This document shows, piece by piece, positions 11,849-24,489 of a stretch of 64,000 bases of DNA. Source of the stretch: Poronia punctata. Lineage: Eukaryota > Ascomycota > Sordariomycetes > Xylariales > Xylariaceae. Numbering within the stretch: position 1 is the first letter of the stretch; every line of letters starts with the position of its first letter. The stretch covers positions 1 through 64,000 of the forward strand of contig MU401601.1 in the NCBI GenBank assembly GCA_022579005.1, read 5' to 3'. The notes under the pieces are model-generated. The model worked only from the letters and a program-made list of their open reading frames with translations, was not told the origin of the DNA and ran no database searches. The translations under genes were made by a program, and so were the position numbers.

Positions 11849-12788
11849 GATGACCGGCGTTCTGATGTTACTAAAGTATAGTCTAGAATTGAATGATTGA
11901 ATGTAAGGCAAAAGTCTACGCGTTATGTACCTAATGTATGACGCGGGGCGAATCTACATAAAGCAGCATTTCAATCCAAGTTAAGTTTAGGTAGGTAGTT
12001 TGGTCGAGTCCTTTCGGTACGAGTAGACTGCAAACTTAAAATAAAACAAAAATAAAAGACAAGAAAATCGCGTGGGTTTCATACGATGGCGACATCTGTA
12101 ACTTAGGATGATGGATCAGACTTTGTTAATTATTACCTCTATAATTAAGTATTTTCAGCAACGGGATCGACAGGGCTACCCAAGACAGCAATCGCCTCGT
12201 TTCATTCCCTTCCCTCTGCCGTCCCGTCCTTGTCCTTGTTTGAAAAGTAAAACAAGTTTTCATTTGTTTTTGATGGCGTGCTACAAGATCTTACCCCAAG
12301 TTCGCAAGTGCAGAAGCAACATTACACACGCTAAAAGTAGAAGGGACTAGCTTATATCCTTCAGCGACCCACATATCAGCTAGAGCTGTTCTGCCACTTG
12401 CCGGTTCGAGGATAGGTGGGACCGGGGTCTAATGGGGAACGGCCAAAGCTGAACCTGGAGAGATTCTCTTGTTGCCCAATCTGCTTGTAGAGTGTAGAGC
12501 TGTCTAACCTCTATAGGTAAGTAGCTGTCACTAGGTTAAACCTGTTACGGCTGAATCGAGTGTGTCATCCCTACGCGTAGCTAGGTACTCGTACTTGCCC
12601 ATTACTCGTAGGCTGTAGCAAAGTCTGAGAACTTCACACAGAGATGAACAGACATGTGCAAATTCTGTCCTATAATCTGAATTATCTTATTCCCTACAGA
12701 CCTTCTTGCGTCGAAACATTTTGCTTCACGATAACTTGTACTACATCCATTTCATAATTGAATTCCCCTTGTTTATCCTTTAATGCTA
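11849..12788. other. Intergenic region between two minus-strand genes
   Basis: About 940 bp holding the MFS promoter and the 3' flank of the short P450. No supported gene. Three TACTCGTA-type octamers lie here (12018, 12586, 12603), the last two only 17 bp apart. Confidence 0.5.
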
Positions 12789-14272
12789 CTAATGTTGGTC
12801 CAACTCTAAAGTCCAACTTTCCATATCACACCGGCCGGTTGGCAATAACCCCGTCTGGCCCTCATGTGCCCTGGCGTTTCCCAAGTGGATCCCGGCTATT
12901 CCCCGTGCCAGGGAAATTCGGGCGAGTTCCACGACAAGGAGCGTGATTATTCGTTCGCCAAATCCAGCTGCCGCCGGACACATATGACTGCCGACGCCGA
13001 AGGGGAAATAACTGGACCGTTGATCCAACGTTAATTCGGCCTGACCGTAGAAGCGCATGGGTTTGAATTCCAGAGCGTCCGGTCCCCAGATCTCTGGGCT
13101 TCGATGGCACGCCTCAACATCGGCGCGTTCCTCATCGCATGTATTCGTTTGGGCCCTGTATATGCGCTTTGTCGGGGGATATAGCCTAAGGCCTTCCTGT
13201 TGTTTTTCGTCAGTCTTATCGCATCATCAAAGGGGAGGCCCAAGCTATGAGGGTTCAGTAACTCCATGACCGGCATAAACGAACTTTGGCAATTGCTAAC
13301 GCGTTCTTCTCCGCCTCATTATTTTGTTGGAGGCACTTGGGTACACAATCGAGCGCCTGTTGGAGCCTGTGTCTCGTGATGGGGTCAATGTTTATGTCGG
13401 TCACCGATACAAACGTCAAAAGGACGACCCGCCACAGCGTCTCGTACGCTGGCATTATAAGGTTGAGCGGGTTCTCGGTACCGCTGAAGGGGCCAGGTAT
13501 TGGTAAAACTCTCCTTAACGCATTGTAAAGAAGTTCTATATCATATAGCGAAGGCACAGCATCACGCTCTTTCGACTGGGCCCATAGCCGGTTAATGGCT
13601 TCCGTTGCCGTCGTCGCGTCGTCGATATCCATTTTTGAAGGGTCGATACTGAACAGCTTAGAGCTTATTAGCCCGAAGCTGACGACCCGTATCACTTTCA
13701 ACAACGTTGTTAGCATTTTCTCACACGACAGGCGTCTCGCTTCGGCGGCGATGTGAGCCAGTTAGGCTACTGTGAATCAAATCCAACCGAGAAAGGCAGC
13801 CTGAGTTGAGCATATGGAGAAGAGAGTAGCGGCTTTGCCAGAGCCACTTACAATGCGCCAGAGGTATGTATGGCCTTTCGTTTTCAAAATGACTCAAACA
13901 ACGGTGTATGAGCTTTTTAGTATCATCACCGAGCATAATCCACTCTTCTGTGCCGGCTGTTTGTATCGCTTTCTTTGCCTTCCTAACAAACTCCGTATGG
14001 ACATATGGATCTGTCGTAGTAAAGGAGTTTTCGAGCCCAAAGGCACGGATCAAACGTGCGTTTGGGTTTGCCCGAAGTTCGAGCCGATACTGGACTGTTT
14101 CCGCCTTGAAGGCCGAGAAATCTGCCACTGCACGGTGTACCTGTAGTCGACGAAGGGCATGTCGATGCCTTCCCGCCGGTCCGAGGTCCCGCAAAGTATA
14201 ATAAATGGCGACTAAGAGACAAATCGTCGTAATCAAGACGGCCCCGTAAATGGTTATAGAACTCATCGCCAC
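12789..14272 (-). CDS. Cytochrome P450, short fungal type
   Basis: Three minus-strand exons: 14272-13852, 13739-13285 and 13196-12789, giving 427 aa. The N terminus has a membrane anchor (IYGAVLITTICLLVAIYY). Exon 2 carries AINRLWAQSK and the helix-I-region-like PLNLIMPAYETLWRVV. Exon 3 opens with the ExxR motif EGLRLYPPTKRIYR (E293, R296), then SPEIWGPDALEFKPMRF and the heme loop FPFGVGSHMCPAAAG with C365 as the expected thiolate ligand. Intron 2 (88 nt) has an excellent CTGAC branch and CAG end but a GTTCGT donor. Intron 1 needs an unusual GAAG acceptor behind a CTAAC branch site. If that join is wrong, the gene would carry a stop and be a pseudogene. The protein is shorter than most P450s (about 500 aa). 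The redox partner would be a P450 reductase; substrate unknown. Confidence 0.65.
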
Positions 14273-17200
14273 AGCAGTTGGTTGCAGCTCTCAAACCCGT
14301 GGTGTTGCACTCCCCCAGGACAAATTTTGAGACCTTGTCACAGACCAGATGCCATGCGCAGTGTCAGCTTTATATATTCGTCCATTACGCTTTGCCGCTC
14401 TTTCTATTCCCGTGCTCAACCATTTGGTACCCCCCACAACTGGAGAGATGCGAGCCTTTTGCCAGTTTTTCGTTTGTCATGCACCACTGATACCGCGGCA
14501 CAAACGTGCTACACCCTTGATAATCGCTTATGACGAAAGATAGCTGCACAAAAAGAGGCAAGAGGAGCGTTTGAGAGGCCAAAAGAAGAAAAATTACTGG
14601 TCTCTCCTTCACACCTCCTTGTTCGGCTGCATTTATTTTCTGCCATTAAGACCAAGAGATGGCGGTAGGCCGCGGCATTTACGGGCCACGACAGATGACA
14701 AGCGAACGGCTAGTCGTCGAAAAGTCTGAGCGTTCGGTTTTTTTTACTTGCAGACGTGGCACTTCCAGCCTAATAATCGTAATTCTGAAGCACTGCCTGA
14801 AGACACCAGACTGGAACCAAGTGGCCGCGACACTACTAACGGAAATGTTGAATGACCTATGGGCACATGAAGAGGAATGAATCATTTTGGTGGCCCAATT
14901 AGCCCATCAGCATTTTCATATACAACTAAGTAAGCAGTACCGTTCGAACGTGGGAGATATCGCCAATGGCCCGCAACCTCCTATGCAGCCCAAACCATCG
15001 TTTCTAGAACTACGCCAATCATTCGTCATAAGCACATCGAACTGCTCCAGCGTTCAATGCTCCATTGCCAGTTCGAAGTTCTCGGGGCGAGGCTATTAGT
15101 CCACATGTCATCCCATCTACATTGGAAAAGTTATGCGAGGGCCCGTTGTTTGCCCCCTTATCGCATCTATGCTGTAGGTTGTGTTGTGTCCTTGATATGG
15201 TTGCAATTACAGACAATTTGCCTCACCGCCAAAGGTATTTGGAATGGGAGTGAATAAAGGCTGCGCGACAGGACCGAGCTGCGTTTAGTTCCAAAGTCTC
15301 CCAGGGGTAAGATATGTTTCTTTCTTTCTCTTTGTTCTCAACATTGTTATAGCAGATGTGGCTATTCTATAATGTGACACTTCGTCAGTCAAGGCCAGCC
15401 GGTGTTTCAACTTTTCCCTTGTCGGCTTTGGAAGCTTGGGTCGTAAAATTGAATCCCACCTCGCAGGACGGAACCATGGACGCCACCAACCAAGAAGGAA
15501 GGCTGCACCACACCCGCCGTTGGTAGTGCCAGAGCCCGTGGCAGTCGGCTACAGACGATGCCACGCAGAGCTGGTTATGAGCAACGGGCCAAAGTGTGTT
15601 TGCTGTCGGCTGATTGATGTTTGCAGCTCGGAGCCAGATTTCTGGATTCAGACCTACGTGGGAAATAAATCCAATACACCCAAGCTGACCATCATCATCT
15701 GTGGTCGGCGAGGCTGCATTTGTAAGGCGTATGACTACACCATATTATATTGGTCGCCAAATATTTTCTTGAACCAGCCGAGAAACGAGTAGCGAGCGAT
15801 ACGAATGGGGCCTTAATAGTGAACATGGCTTCGACGAGGCCAGATCGACGCTTTGCAGCAACCAGCGTTTGCCGTACTGCCGTGTGTGCCACGTGAGATG
15901 GGACATCCGGGATCCTGCAGCTTCCAGTCTACCGAGGCGTTTGACTCGAGTATGTCAATAGGGAAAGACAGCAGAGGGAACCGTGCCGACACGTGCGTAT
16001 ATCATACCCTTACCTACTCGTACCTACCTAACCTGCTTTACCGAATCATTTGCGATAAAACCGTGGTTAGAAAGGGGAACGGTTAGCCGTCGAAATGCCG
16101 CCTCTGGGCTTGTAGGCGCTTAGTAGATTTGATGCAAGAGAGTGCCGGTATGCATGGATTGATAGAGATGTGAGGCTTGATTGACCATTCCATACTAGTT
16201 TTTTCATGGAAGGGAAATGGCAACATCCGGGCTTAACGCCGAGAGTTTCTTCCCCCCTTTTTTCCTGTCTAACAAGTCCAGCTGAAAACATGCATTGAAA
16301 TAAATTAAAAAAAAATGTTCGGATGCGTCCAAAGCATAACCGCCGTCGCCAATGCACCCAGTCTAGCAGCGTCGTATGCCGTAAGCGAGTGGCACCCACA
16401 GACAAGAGAAATGGTATTTTCTTATGCAAGCAAAGCAAGTACCAATCAAAATCCGACAAAAAGAGCAGGTAGGCAGATAGTGAATGGCTCTTTCCTTCAT
16501 CAGGTGGTATCGGCAGATCTGGAAAATTTGCTTGGTCGCCAGGGTTGGGTTAGCCTACCTTCTCCCCTCCCAGCACTGCAACCTTATACGTACACGTATC
16601 ACCTGGAAAGTTATGTCCGGATACCGTTGCAAGCTGCAACAAGTCTTCTTGACGCGCAGAAGATGGAAATACCTACAGTTCTGTAGCCTGGGCAAAGTGG
16701 ACCACCGGATTAGACGCAAAAGTTCCCAAGGCCGCCGTGAGATGAGGCGTCAGGCAGACACTACAGTTACGTGTGTAATCGGGTCGCGTCTTAGGCCACG
16801 CTTATATTAGCGCTCTGGTTCCTAATCCCTCAGTCTCTGTCTTATTACCCGTCGATCACCATCCGGCCCATGGACATTCGCGGAACCGCTATGTTTTGCT
16901 TTACATCGTTGTTCTAGCTCAGCTCAGCTCGGGCCTCTGAAAAAGACGTACCCATGCTGGGTGAACTGAACTAGGATCAGAGTTCCCTGCAATGTAGCAT
17001 TTCCAGGTATCCGCGCTGACACCGAACACTGGCGGGGTAAACCTCGGAGAAGGAATAAAGGGGGGAAAAGGTTGCCTACTCCTGAGTCCATCGACAACGA
17101 GACTATCTCTTCCACCGAGTTCTTCATCTCAAATACGTGCTTTTTAACCTCGTACGTGGCAGGCGCAGCATCAAGAATCCCAGCCGGGCGGGTCGATAAC

Positions 17201-17750
17201 CCTCGTTGCATATTTGATGACAATGATGACAATGATGGCAGGGGGCGCGGGGTTCAGGCCCCATTCCTATTGGACTGCCAAGTCCATCGTGACCGCATTG
17301 CTGCGGCACCGGTCCCGCAAAGGGTCTAGCGTAAATGTTGGGGTGCCAGACCATCGGGTCTTCACGAATATTTGGCACCTCACCCGTGACCCCAGCGCTG
17401 ACGAGTGGTTTTCCCGCATGAGGCACAAGGGAAGAATCTCCAGCATCCACCGGGATTGCACCCAGTTCTCTGGCACCTCCCACGAAGACCCAGGCCATCG
17501 GTACTGCGGTCCGGGGCGTAGTGTTGTTATAGACCCGACTCCTCGGGTCGACCCTGTCGATGTAACCATGTAAGAGAAAAGCGACTAGATTGGGGAGGTA
17601 AGCAGGGCAGGCAGCTGTGAAGAGGGGATTTTCAATGGCAGCTCAGTGAAGAGTCCGTGGTAACCCCGGTAGGATCTTCACGAGGCATCTGGTTCTGGTT
17701 CGCGGAATGCGTATGAGGGAAAGTCCCGGCTAGTTGAGGGCAGTCATGCC
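14273..17750. other. Long gene-poor stretch
   Basis: About 3.5 kb with no protein I recognise. Open frames of 60-149 codons occur on both strands, including an overlapping pair at 17072-17573, but none has domain-like sequence and they shadow one another. One TACTCGTA octamer lies at 16015. Base composition is like neighbouring DNA, so it is not part of the RIP block. It may hold a non-coding transcript or a strongly decayed gene. Confidence 0.4.
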
Positions 17751-18709
17751 ATGTCTATTTGTGCAACTAGATATCCCCATCATATTGGTCTGTCTCTTTC
17801 CCCTACTCTAAAGAACCATACGAACTTGACACAGGAACAAATCATGCACCAGGCCCGCGAGACTGCACCTATGGATATTTGGGGGATTGGAGAGGGTTTG
17901 CTCGTCAGGCGCCGGGGAAGCTTATCGTCAAACGGATCTTCCATTGACTTGGGCGAAGAAAGGCAAGAGTGGTGAGGCAGACTGCCCCTTTCCCACTTTA
18001 CCGATCGCTGATGCCAGAAGGCTTCTTCGTCGCGATACTCAAATGTATAACCTTAACCATTCCAATGCGTTGGTGCAAATGCCACTTGAAAATGCCGCAT
18101 TCGAAGCCCGCCCCCCCATGCCTCTCGGTGTAATCGAAAGAGGTTCTCAACTGGAGACATGTCCCCTCGAACCGCCGCTTCACATCCCTCTTTATAGATA
18201 CTACTGTGACGTACAAAGACACGAGGAGATATCCTTGGGCCTGGCAACCGACCATCGAGTGAAAAAGCAACGTCACGCGCTATGCAGCTCGCAAGCCGCT
18301 GCGGCCAGACTTGTCGTGAACACATATTCTGGCCTCACGAGTAGTCCAGCATTGGCCACATCCGGCTCCGGGTCGTCCCTCACTTCGTCTTCCGGTGTAG
18401 AGTCCGAGACGTCGTCTATCGACGCCCTCGATGGACTCCAACAGTTATACGCCTCCCCGGAGTGGCAGTCATTGTCGCAAGACGAGCAGGCGAGGTGCCT
18501 ACATATGACGTGCGTTCGTTTCTTGTGTATATTCCCTGTATCAGCTGCCGAGTGACGTTTCGCGCGACTAACTTGGCTGCTTTATTAGTCAAAAACTAAA
18601 GAGGCGTATTAGAGATGAGGAGAACCCGAGGGGAAGGAAGTCGCCGCGGGTGCGCAAGCGAGCCCGAGGTGACGGGTTACCAGACGGGGGAGCAGAGGGA
18701 CAGAAGTAA
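17751..18709 (+). CDS. Hypothetical serine-rich protein with a basic C-terminal tail
   Basis: Not recognised. I propose exons 17751-17971, 18021-18509 and 18589-18709 (276 aa). Intron 2 is well supported: GTGCGT donor, CTAAC branch, TTAG acceptor, and it turns a poor reading-through tail into a strongly basic one (TQKLKRRIRDEENPRGRKSP..RKRARG). Intron 1 (49 nt, GTGAGG..GAAG) is weaker. Without it the protein would start at 17887 and be 247 aa. Visible features are a Ser/Thr/Gly-rich stretch (SGLTSSPALATSGSGSSLTSSSG), an acidic helix (LQQLYASPEWQSLSQDEQARCL) and the Lys/Arg-rich end, which could be a nuclear localisation signal. A nuclear or regulatory role is only a guess. No membrane segment or signal peptide is seen. 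Confidence 0.4.
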
Positions 18710-21583
18710 AAGGTCTGAGATGACAGTAGACGGTCATGTGTTATCTAATTTGGTTATTTTCAAATCTTTGTTATCAAGGTGGAGGACTGACCCGTCGACG
18801 ATCTGAACTAGTTATCTTACGTCCGGCCGCTGACTTGCAGGACGCTATGAACACCATCTGACGAGGTCATCACACGCACGTGACTAAGCGAAACGGACAT
18901 CAGTCCCCATTTGAATGCCCTATTTCTGTTACAGACTTTAGCTTACACATTGTTTCAAGGTGGAGATAGAAATCGTAGGTTCCAATGCCAAATCTAACGT
19001 TGATATTACTAACGGCCAGGACATGAAACCGCCCCCGTCTTGATAATATCAGACATCAGCCGACTCAACGGCTGACCCGGCCCATCATTTTGCAGAAACT
19101 CGGAAATCGTACCACTCGTTGACTGCCAATGCAGCCCCCTCCGTGGCAGATGGATCCGCAGAGATTCCTTTTCCTTTACTTGTTTTTTCTTTGTTCACGA
19201 GGTGGTAACGAAAACTTGAAACCACACCCCCCGGCCGAGGCGTACAAGGCTTGCAGGACCAGGTCACGAGTCACGACCTCTGATGAAACTCCCAGAGGCT
19301 TCCAGGCTTGCGGCTACCTTCGCACGACGACGAGGTCCTCGGGCCGCTCCCGGTCCCGGAGAAAGTCGCTAACGATAAATCTACCGCCCATTCTTCTCCA
19401 TCGTTGTCATCATTCTCAGCTAGGCGCTGTCAGCCAGGCAGGTTGAGTCCTCACCGGACCGGCCCGGTGGAGTTGGCCTGATTCTGCGAATCAACAACGG
19501 ATCTTGGGACAGCCGCTGACGAGGCGTTGGAGGAGGCGTCGCGGCTTACTGGTTGGCGTTGCAAAGCCACGGGAGACGTCTAGAATCTCGATTGCAGCTG
19601 GCGGATAAGCAAGGACCGCCACGGCGACCAGACAAAAATTGTGGCAAAGCCAAGGATCTGAAAGAAAAAAAAGAATTGTGGAAAAAGAGCGCTACCTATG
19701 TAAGCACCTTGAAGTGGCAATGGTTTCATATAATCTCAAAAGGCACGGATATGCGACTTGAGATGGATGCGACGTTGTTCTTGGAGGAAGCTGGGAATGT
19801 TGGGGGCCTGGGAATGGTTGCGACAGCGCCGAATTGAGTACAGTGTGGCACACGTTCCCCTATCCGATGCAGCTACCACCTGCAGCAAGTTAATCAACAA
19901 TGCTTTGGATCTGGTCGAAACAACGAGGGAACCTTATTCGACTAGACCTCGGGTGTGCCTGCTGGGGTCATTGCCGAGAGAATGGGACACAGGACGTGGC
20001 AGGTGCATGCTTGCAAAGTTGCGGCTGCCCCAGGAATCCAGGATTATTTCCCCCCTCTCGGCAACGTTCCAGGTGATGTGATCGTGCCCAATCTCAGCCA
20101 GGTGTCATTTTCAACTCACGGCTGCTTATTCCGACCTTTTCAAGTTAACCTACCTACACGTACAATTTACATCCCAACATGCCAGCTTTACCCAAGGTAG
20201 GTACCCGGTAAAGTCTAGTCTAATGGAAGTCCAGGAACTAACCTACCCCAAAGTTGCCGTGTCGTGTCGGCCTTGACTTTAGTAGCCTCAATGATATCAT
20301 GTTGGTAGTTTAAAAGGAAGGAAGGAAGGACCCTCATTATTGCATTATGTAATGCTTTTACTCCAGTTGTAATGCTGTTAGAAATGTGCCCCTCTTGCTT
20401 CCACCTCATACGGCATTCCTATCCACTTGGCAAATGGACAACGAATGCAACCCGCTTCCTCTTCACACAAACCTTGGAAACAGAGAAAACTAAGGAAACT
20501 AATAGGGTAATAAGGTAACCAAGGTAACTATTTCGGGCTCGGCCACGAAACAACACACACCTCGATGACCCAGAACGACCCAGGTAAAGCTTTCATAGCC
20601 CCCCCATGTGTACATCTCCGGCCTACCAACAAGTCGGTCCATCTTCCGTCTTCCGCCTACCATCCTTCCCATCTTTCCAACTTGAAAGCGCATATTCCAC
20701 GAGTCCCGGAAAGCGATAAGCCATGTCGCTTACGTTGATCCTTCCTTGCATTCGGGCTGAATTTTCATGCCAGAAACATCATTCATCCTCCACTTCTCCG
20801 CATTTAATGCCGAGCCGACCCTCCCACCCGCCAACGATTAGACTAACGACAGAAGATGCGATGCAAGGCACGCTGGCTACCATCGCACCAGTGCTTGCAT
20901 GCTGTTGCATTGGAAATGGGGCCAGCTGCTGTACCTTTTCCTCACCGGATTTGCAACCACAGGTAAAGGACGGAGACCCAGCTATTCACCGGGGGCAGTC
21001 TAGAAGGTGAGAAGTGATAAGACAGCAATGCACGATGGGACGGTAGGGGGGGTCTGCCTGTCGACGTCTTTGGACGACTGACAGACTGACACACAGGCAC
21101 ACGTACATACTTGCGCTTGACACACATAGACTGACGCTCACACCACACATGCTCGTTACGCGATAATGACTTTTCCATCCTGGAATTCACCTTGACAGCG
21201 CTGCTAAAATCTGACTCTCATGCACGCCGAAAAAAAGATCCCACCCCCATCGACGGAGACCTCTCACAAGGGGCCTGCCGTTGCAACTGGGTCTTATCTC
21301 GCTTTAGCTCGATGCGAATGGATCCGTTTACAGCAAGAGCGTCGTCAATGGAACCCATGTGATCGGATAATCTGTGAAAATCGGCGGATAGCTGAGCGGA
21401 GAAGACCAATGAATACTTCTCAACTACTTGTTGCCTTCCAAAGTTGTCCAGCGCGCATAACGCTTGATAATCCTTGATAATACGACTGGATAGCCACACC
21501 TCGAGCCATGAAAATCTCGACTATGCTGCTCCCAACACAGAGGATTTCCTTTGGTCCAACAGACACACACGTCAACTATAGCC
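18710..21583. other. Gene-poor stretch upstream of the halogenase-like gene
   Basis: About 2.9 kb without a supported gene. ORFs at 19553-19837 and elsewhere are short and lack family signatures. The last few hundred bases before 21584 should carry the halogenase promoter. Confidence 0.45.
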
Positions 21584-23771
21584 ATGTCTCTCCTTTTAAG
21601 CAACTCCCTCGTCGATGCTAAGAGGTACGTATATGTAGTGCAACTCTTATAAAGCTTGACCTTTCTACTCCGATATCTGACTGATACTCCATCACCAGGT
21701 GGTTCGTGACCGAAAGACTCGGAACCTCAAACTCTAGGGACACGGATGGAAGCCAGATGGCTACCTTAGCAGCTCGGTTTTGGCGACTTATAGTCGAAAA
21801 TGCCTGGAGACAACCCCCGGTGTTATCCGAAGCCGATCACCTCAACGCTCAAAACCTTAGTGGCATCTATCCGCCTACATCTTCTGATGTCGTCGTAGTA
21901 GGCGGCGGCATACATTCACTTATATATTCCATCCACGCTCGACTCAAGTCACAGTACGATATTGAGCATGATCTTGCTCCCCCCAACCAGACCAAGCCCG
22001 TATCCATTACGGTGCTAGAAAAGTCATTATCCCCGGGTTATAAGATAGGGGAGAGCACATTGACGACGTTTGGTGTCTGGCTCAAGAGTATCGGCATTAG
22101 CACAGCCTTGCTGTGGCGGCTCTTCGGCCCCAAGGATGGCCTTGCCTTTTACTATCTCCCACACGATGGCGCCAGAGATGGGTATACCGACTTTTGCGCC
22201 AATGGCCCGGCTGGTGACTTTGTTGCCACTTTGCAAATCGAACGCAAGATCAGCGAGTTGCTCTTGACGCTCTTTGCCCAGCGAATTGGAGTTCAAGTAC
22301 TCCACGGCCACACTGTCGACATTGATTCCACAAAGCTTCCGAGCAACACATCTGACGAGCCCACACCGAGTGGACGAGTAAACGTTAAAAGCCAGAAGGG
22401 GACGCAGAACTCCATCGACACAAGACTGGTGGTTGACGCCACAGGTCGCTTCAGAAGATTTGCGTCTAAAGCGGCAAAGAGTGAGCGGATGGAAGGATTC
22501 AACACGGATTCCTTCTGGGCTTATTTTGAGATGCTGGGCGATGAGGCTGACATGCCACTGAGACATTATGAGTCATGCCATACCAACCATATTTGCATAG
22601 CCGAAGGGTAAGAGCCGCTCACAGCCCCTGAACTGTTACTTTGATCGACGCACGTCATACTGACCATTCGTTGCACAATAGCTGGGCTTGGATTATTCGG
22701 CTGCCGTCATGGGAAGGCAATGAAATCGAGCAATTGATTCCCATGGTTAACTACTTACTTGATCTTGATGCGGCCGGAACTGCAGAAGATGCATATCCGT
22801 CGTCGCATGAGCTCGCACGGAAGTTTGGCCTCAAGTTCCGCTGGGTGACTAGCATCGGCTACGCCCTGCGAAGTGACGTATCTTACCCAGAAGATCTTGC
22901 CAAGTACGGATCATGCGAGGCGGAGCGAAAGTTCAACTGGATCACGTCACGATACCCACGAATGAGCGAGTTGATGGCTCGGCATAAGCTCGTACCAGAC
23001 CTATACGGGCCCGGCACCACGTGGTTTGTGCGCAAGTCACTTACCTACAACGTACCGGTGGCGGCAGGTGATGGATGGGCAGCTATCGGAGACGCGGCCG
23101 GGTTCACGAATCCCTTATACTCACCCGGAATCAACTGCAACATGGCCACGTCGGTCACATTGGCCGAGAAGACAGGCGCATACCTCGCAGGCCCCGATGC
23201 GGCCGCACGAAAAGAGGTTCTGCGAAATTATAACCAGTACTGTGTGGCGAGAGTCCCGAACCTGCATCGCATGAACGTGTTTAACTATCTCATGATGAGA
23301 TCACCCAAGACCGGGCCGTTGGGCCCACTGTGGCAGTATCTTTGTGGCACCGGAAACACGGAATGGCAGCACATTAAACAGTATGCAACTCTAAAGCGAG
23401 TGGCAGAGCTCGTGACGACTTGGGAATGGGGCTCGAACCGTCCGGAGTATATTGCGTTTGCGAAGGAAGCGATCGCGCTGTACAATGGCCCACCGACAGC
23501 GCCAAGTGACGACTTGGCGCAGGAGTTGCTCCAACTGTCGGAAAAGCGTATGAAGGAAGTTATCGGATCGGGCAAATATCGGGGTCGGTGGGCAGGGCTC
23601 CTCAGATACTACGACGACGACTTGAAATTCAACGCCAACAAAGTCGGAAGAGATGTGCTGGCCAAAAGATGCGAAAGTTGCTTGAACTGGCGGATCCTTA
23701 CAAACGCGGCAAAGAAATGCCCTACTTGCGGGAGTGAAAACCAGGCCGTGGCCATCGAAAGGTATAACTGA
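21584..23771 (+). CDS. Flavin-dependent halogenase-like protein with C-terminal Cys4 ribbon
   Basis: Exons 21584-21624, 21699-22607 and 22682-23771 join in phase (2, 2) to 679 aa. Residues about 77-90 form the FAD dinucleotide loop VVVVGGGIHSLIYS, in which the third glycine of GxGxxG is Ser. PGYKIGESTL follows (127-136), the segment near the halogenase active site. The exon 2/3 join creates GWAWIIRLP, matching the halogenase GWxWxIP motif except for R in place of P. A second flavin motif reads AAIGDAAGFTNPLYSPGI. Known family members use FADH2, oxygen and halide to make HOCl, which chlorinates indoles or phenols; a plain hydroxylase function cannot be excluded. The C terminus (647-666) is CESC-x12-CPTC, a zinc-ribbon or rubredoxin-like knuckle that I do not associate with this family. 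It lies 0.7 kb from the RIP block. Confidence 0.88.
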
Positions 23772-24489
23772 CGCGGCACGACCCTATTCATGATGAAAGA
23801 AACTTTTGGCATTTGCAACTTTGGTTTTTGTTTCTCGCGGGTAGCAAGCATGGGTTTCTCTTTTTTGGTTGTTTTCTCTTTTGTTTTTTCGGTCAAGGGG
23901 TGTTAGGGTGCTGTATTAGGGCCCGATAAGGAATGATACCTACCGGCATTGGCCACTGTGTTGAGGTTTCGCGTTACGCTATTTTCCAAAGACTGGGGGA
24001 CTGGTTGTGTATTAGGTATAGTACAGTTACCACGTCACCTATAACTGTATCGGCAAGGACGGACATATGTAGCTCATCAATATCACTTACGTGTCCCATC
24101 TTGTCATCGACTATCTACACGTACTCGTAGGTAGTAGTTTTGCCCACCTTGTCTATCTATCAAATCGTCTCTGAGCTTTCTCTATCGGCGTTTACCAGGG
24201 AAAGCTACTGTAGTCTAGGGTCGGCTATAGTCCGCACCAGTCCTCCTTTCAAGGTATGGATACGATGTGATTCGATATCCCTACCTACAGACACAGCTTT
24301 AGATCAGCACGGAAGAATCACCGTACTTGTACGATTTGAGATGATCCGGTCCAAATGTAGTATCACCGAGCGAGCATGGTGCTTTTTATGCAAATAGGAG
24401 CCAGGTAGGTATTTGACGCTGGGTTGGTGATGTTGGGAATTACGTGTACTCGTATAATGCCTACACGAAAATACAGGGTAGGTTGTCAT
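23772..24489. other. 3' flank of the halogenase-like gene
   Basis: 718 bp of mixed composition with no supported gene. Two TACTCGTA octamers (24122, 24447) lie here, the second about 40 bp from the edge of the AT-rich block. Confidence 0.5.

Noticed and set aside
13190..13290. Frameshift making the short P450 a pseudogene
   Set aside because: An 88-nt intron with GT donor, CTGAC branch and CAG acceptor joins LAIAK to EGLRLYPPT in phase, so a frameshift is not required.
15436..15792. 118-codon plus-strand ORF with several cysteines
   Set aside because: No domain pattern, poor start context, no neighbouring exon fits.
17072..17573. Overlapping ORFs on both strands of 85-124 codons
   Set aside because: Mutually shadowing frames, no recognisable motif, no convincing splice continuation.
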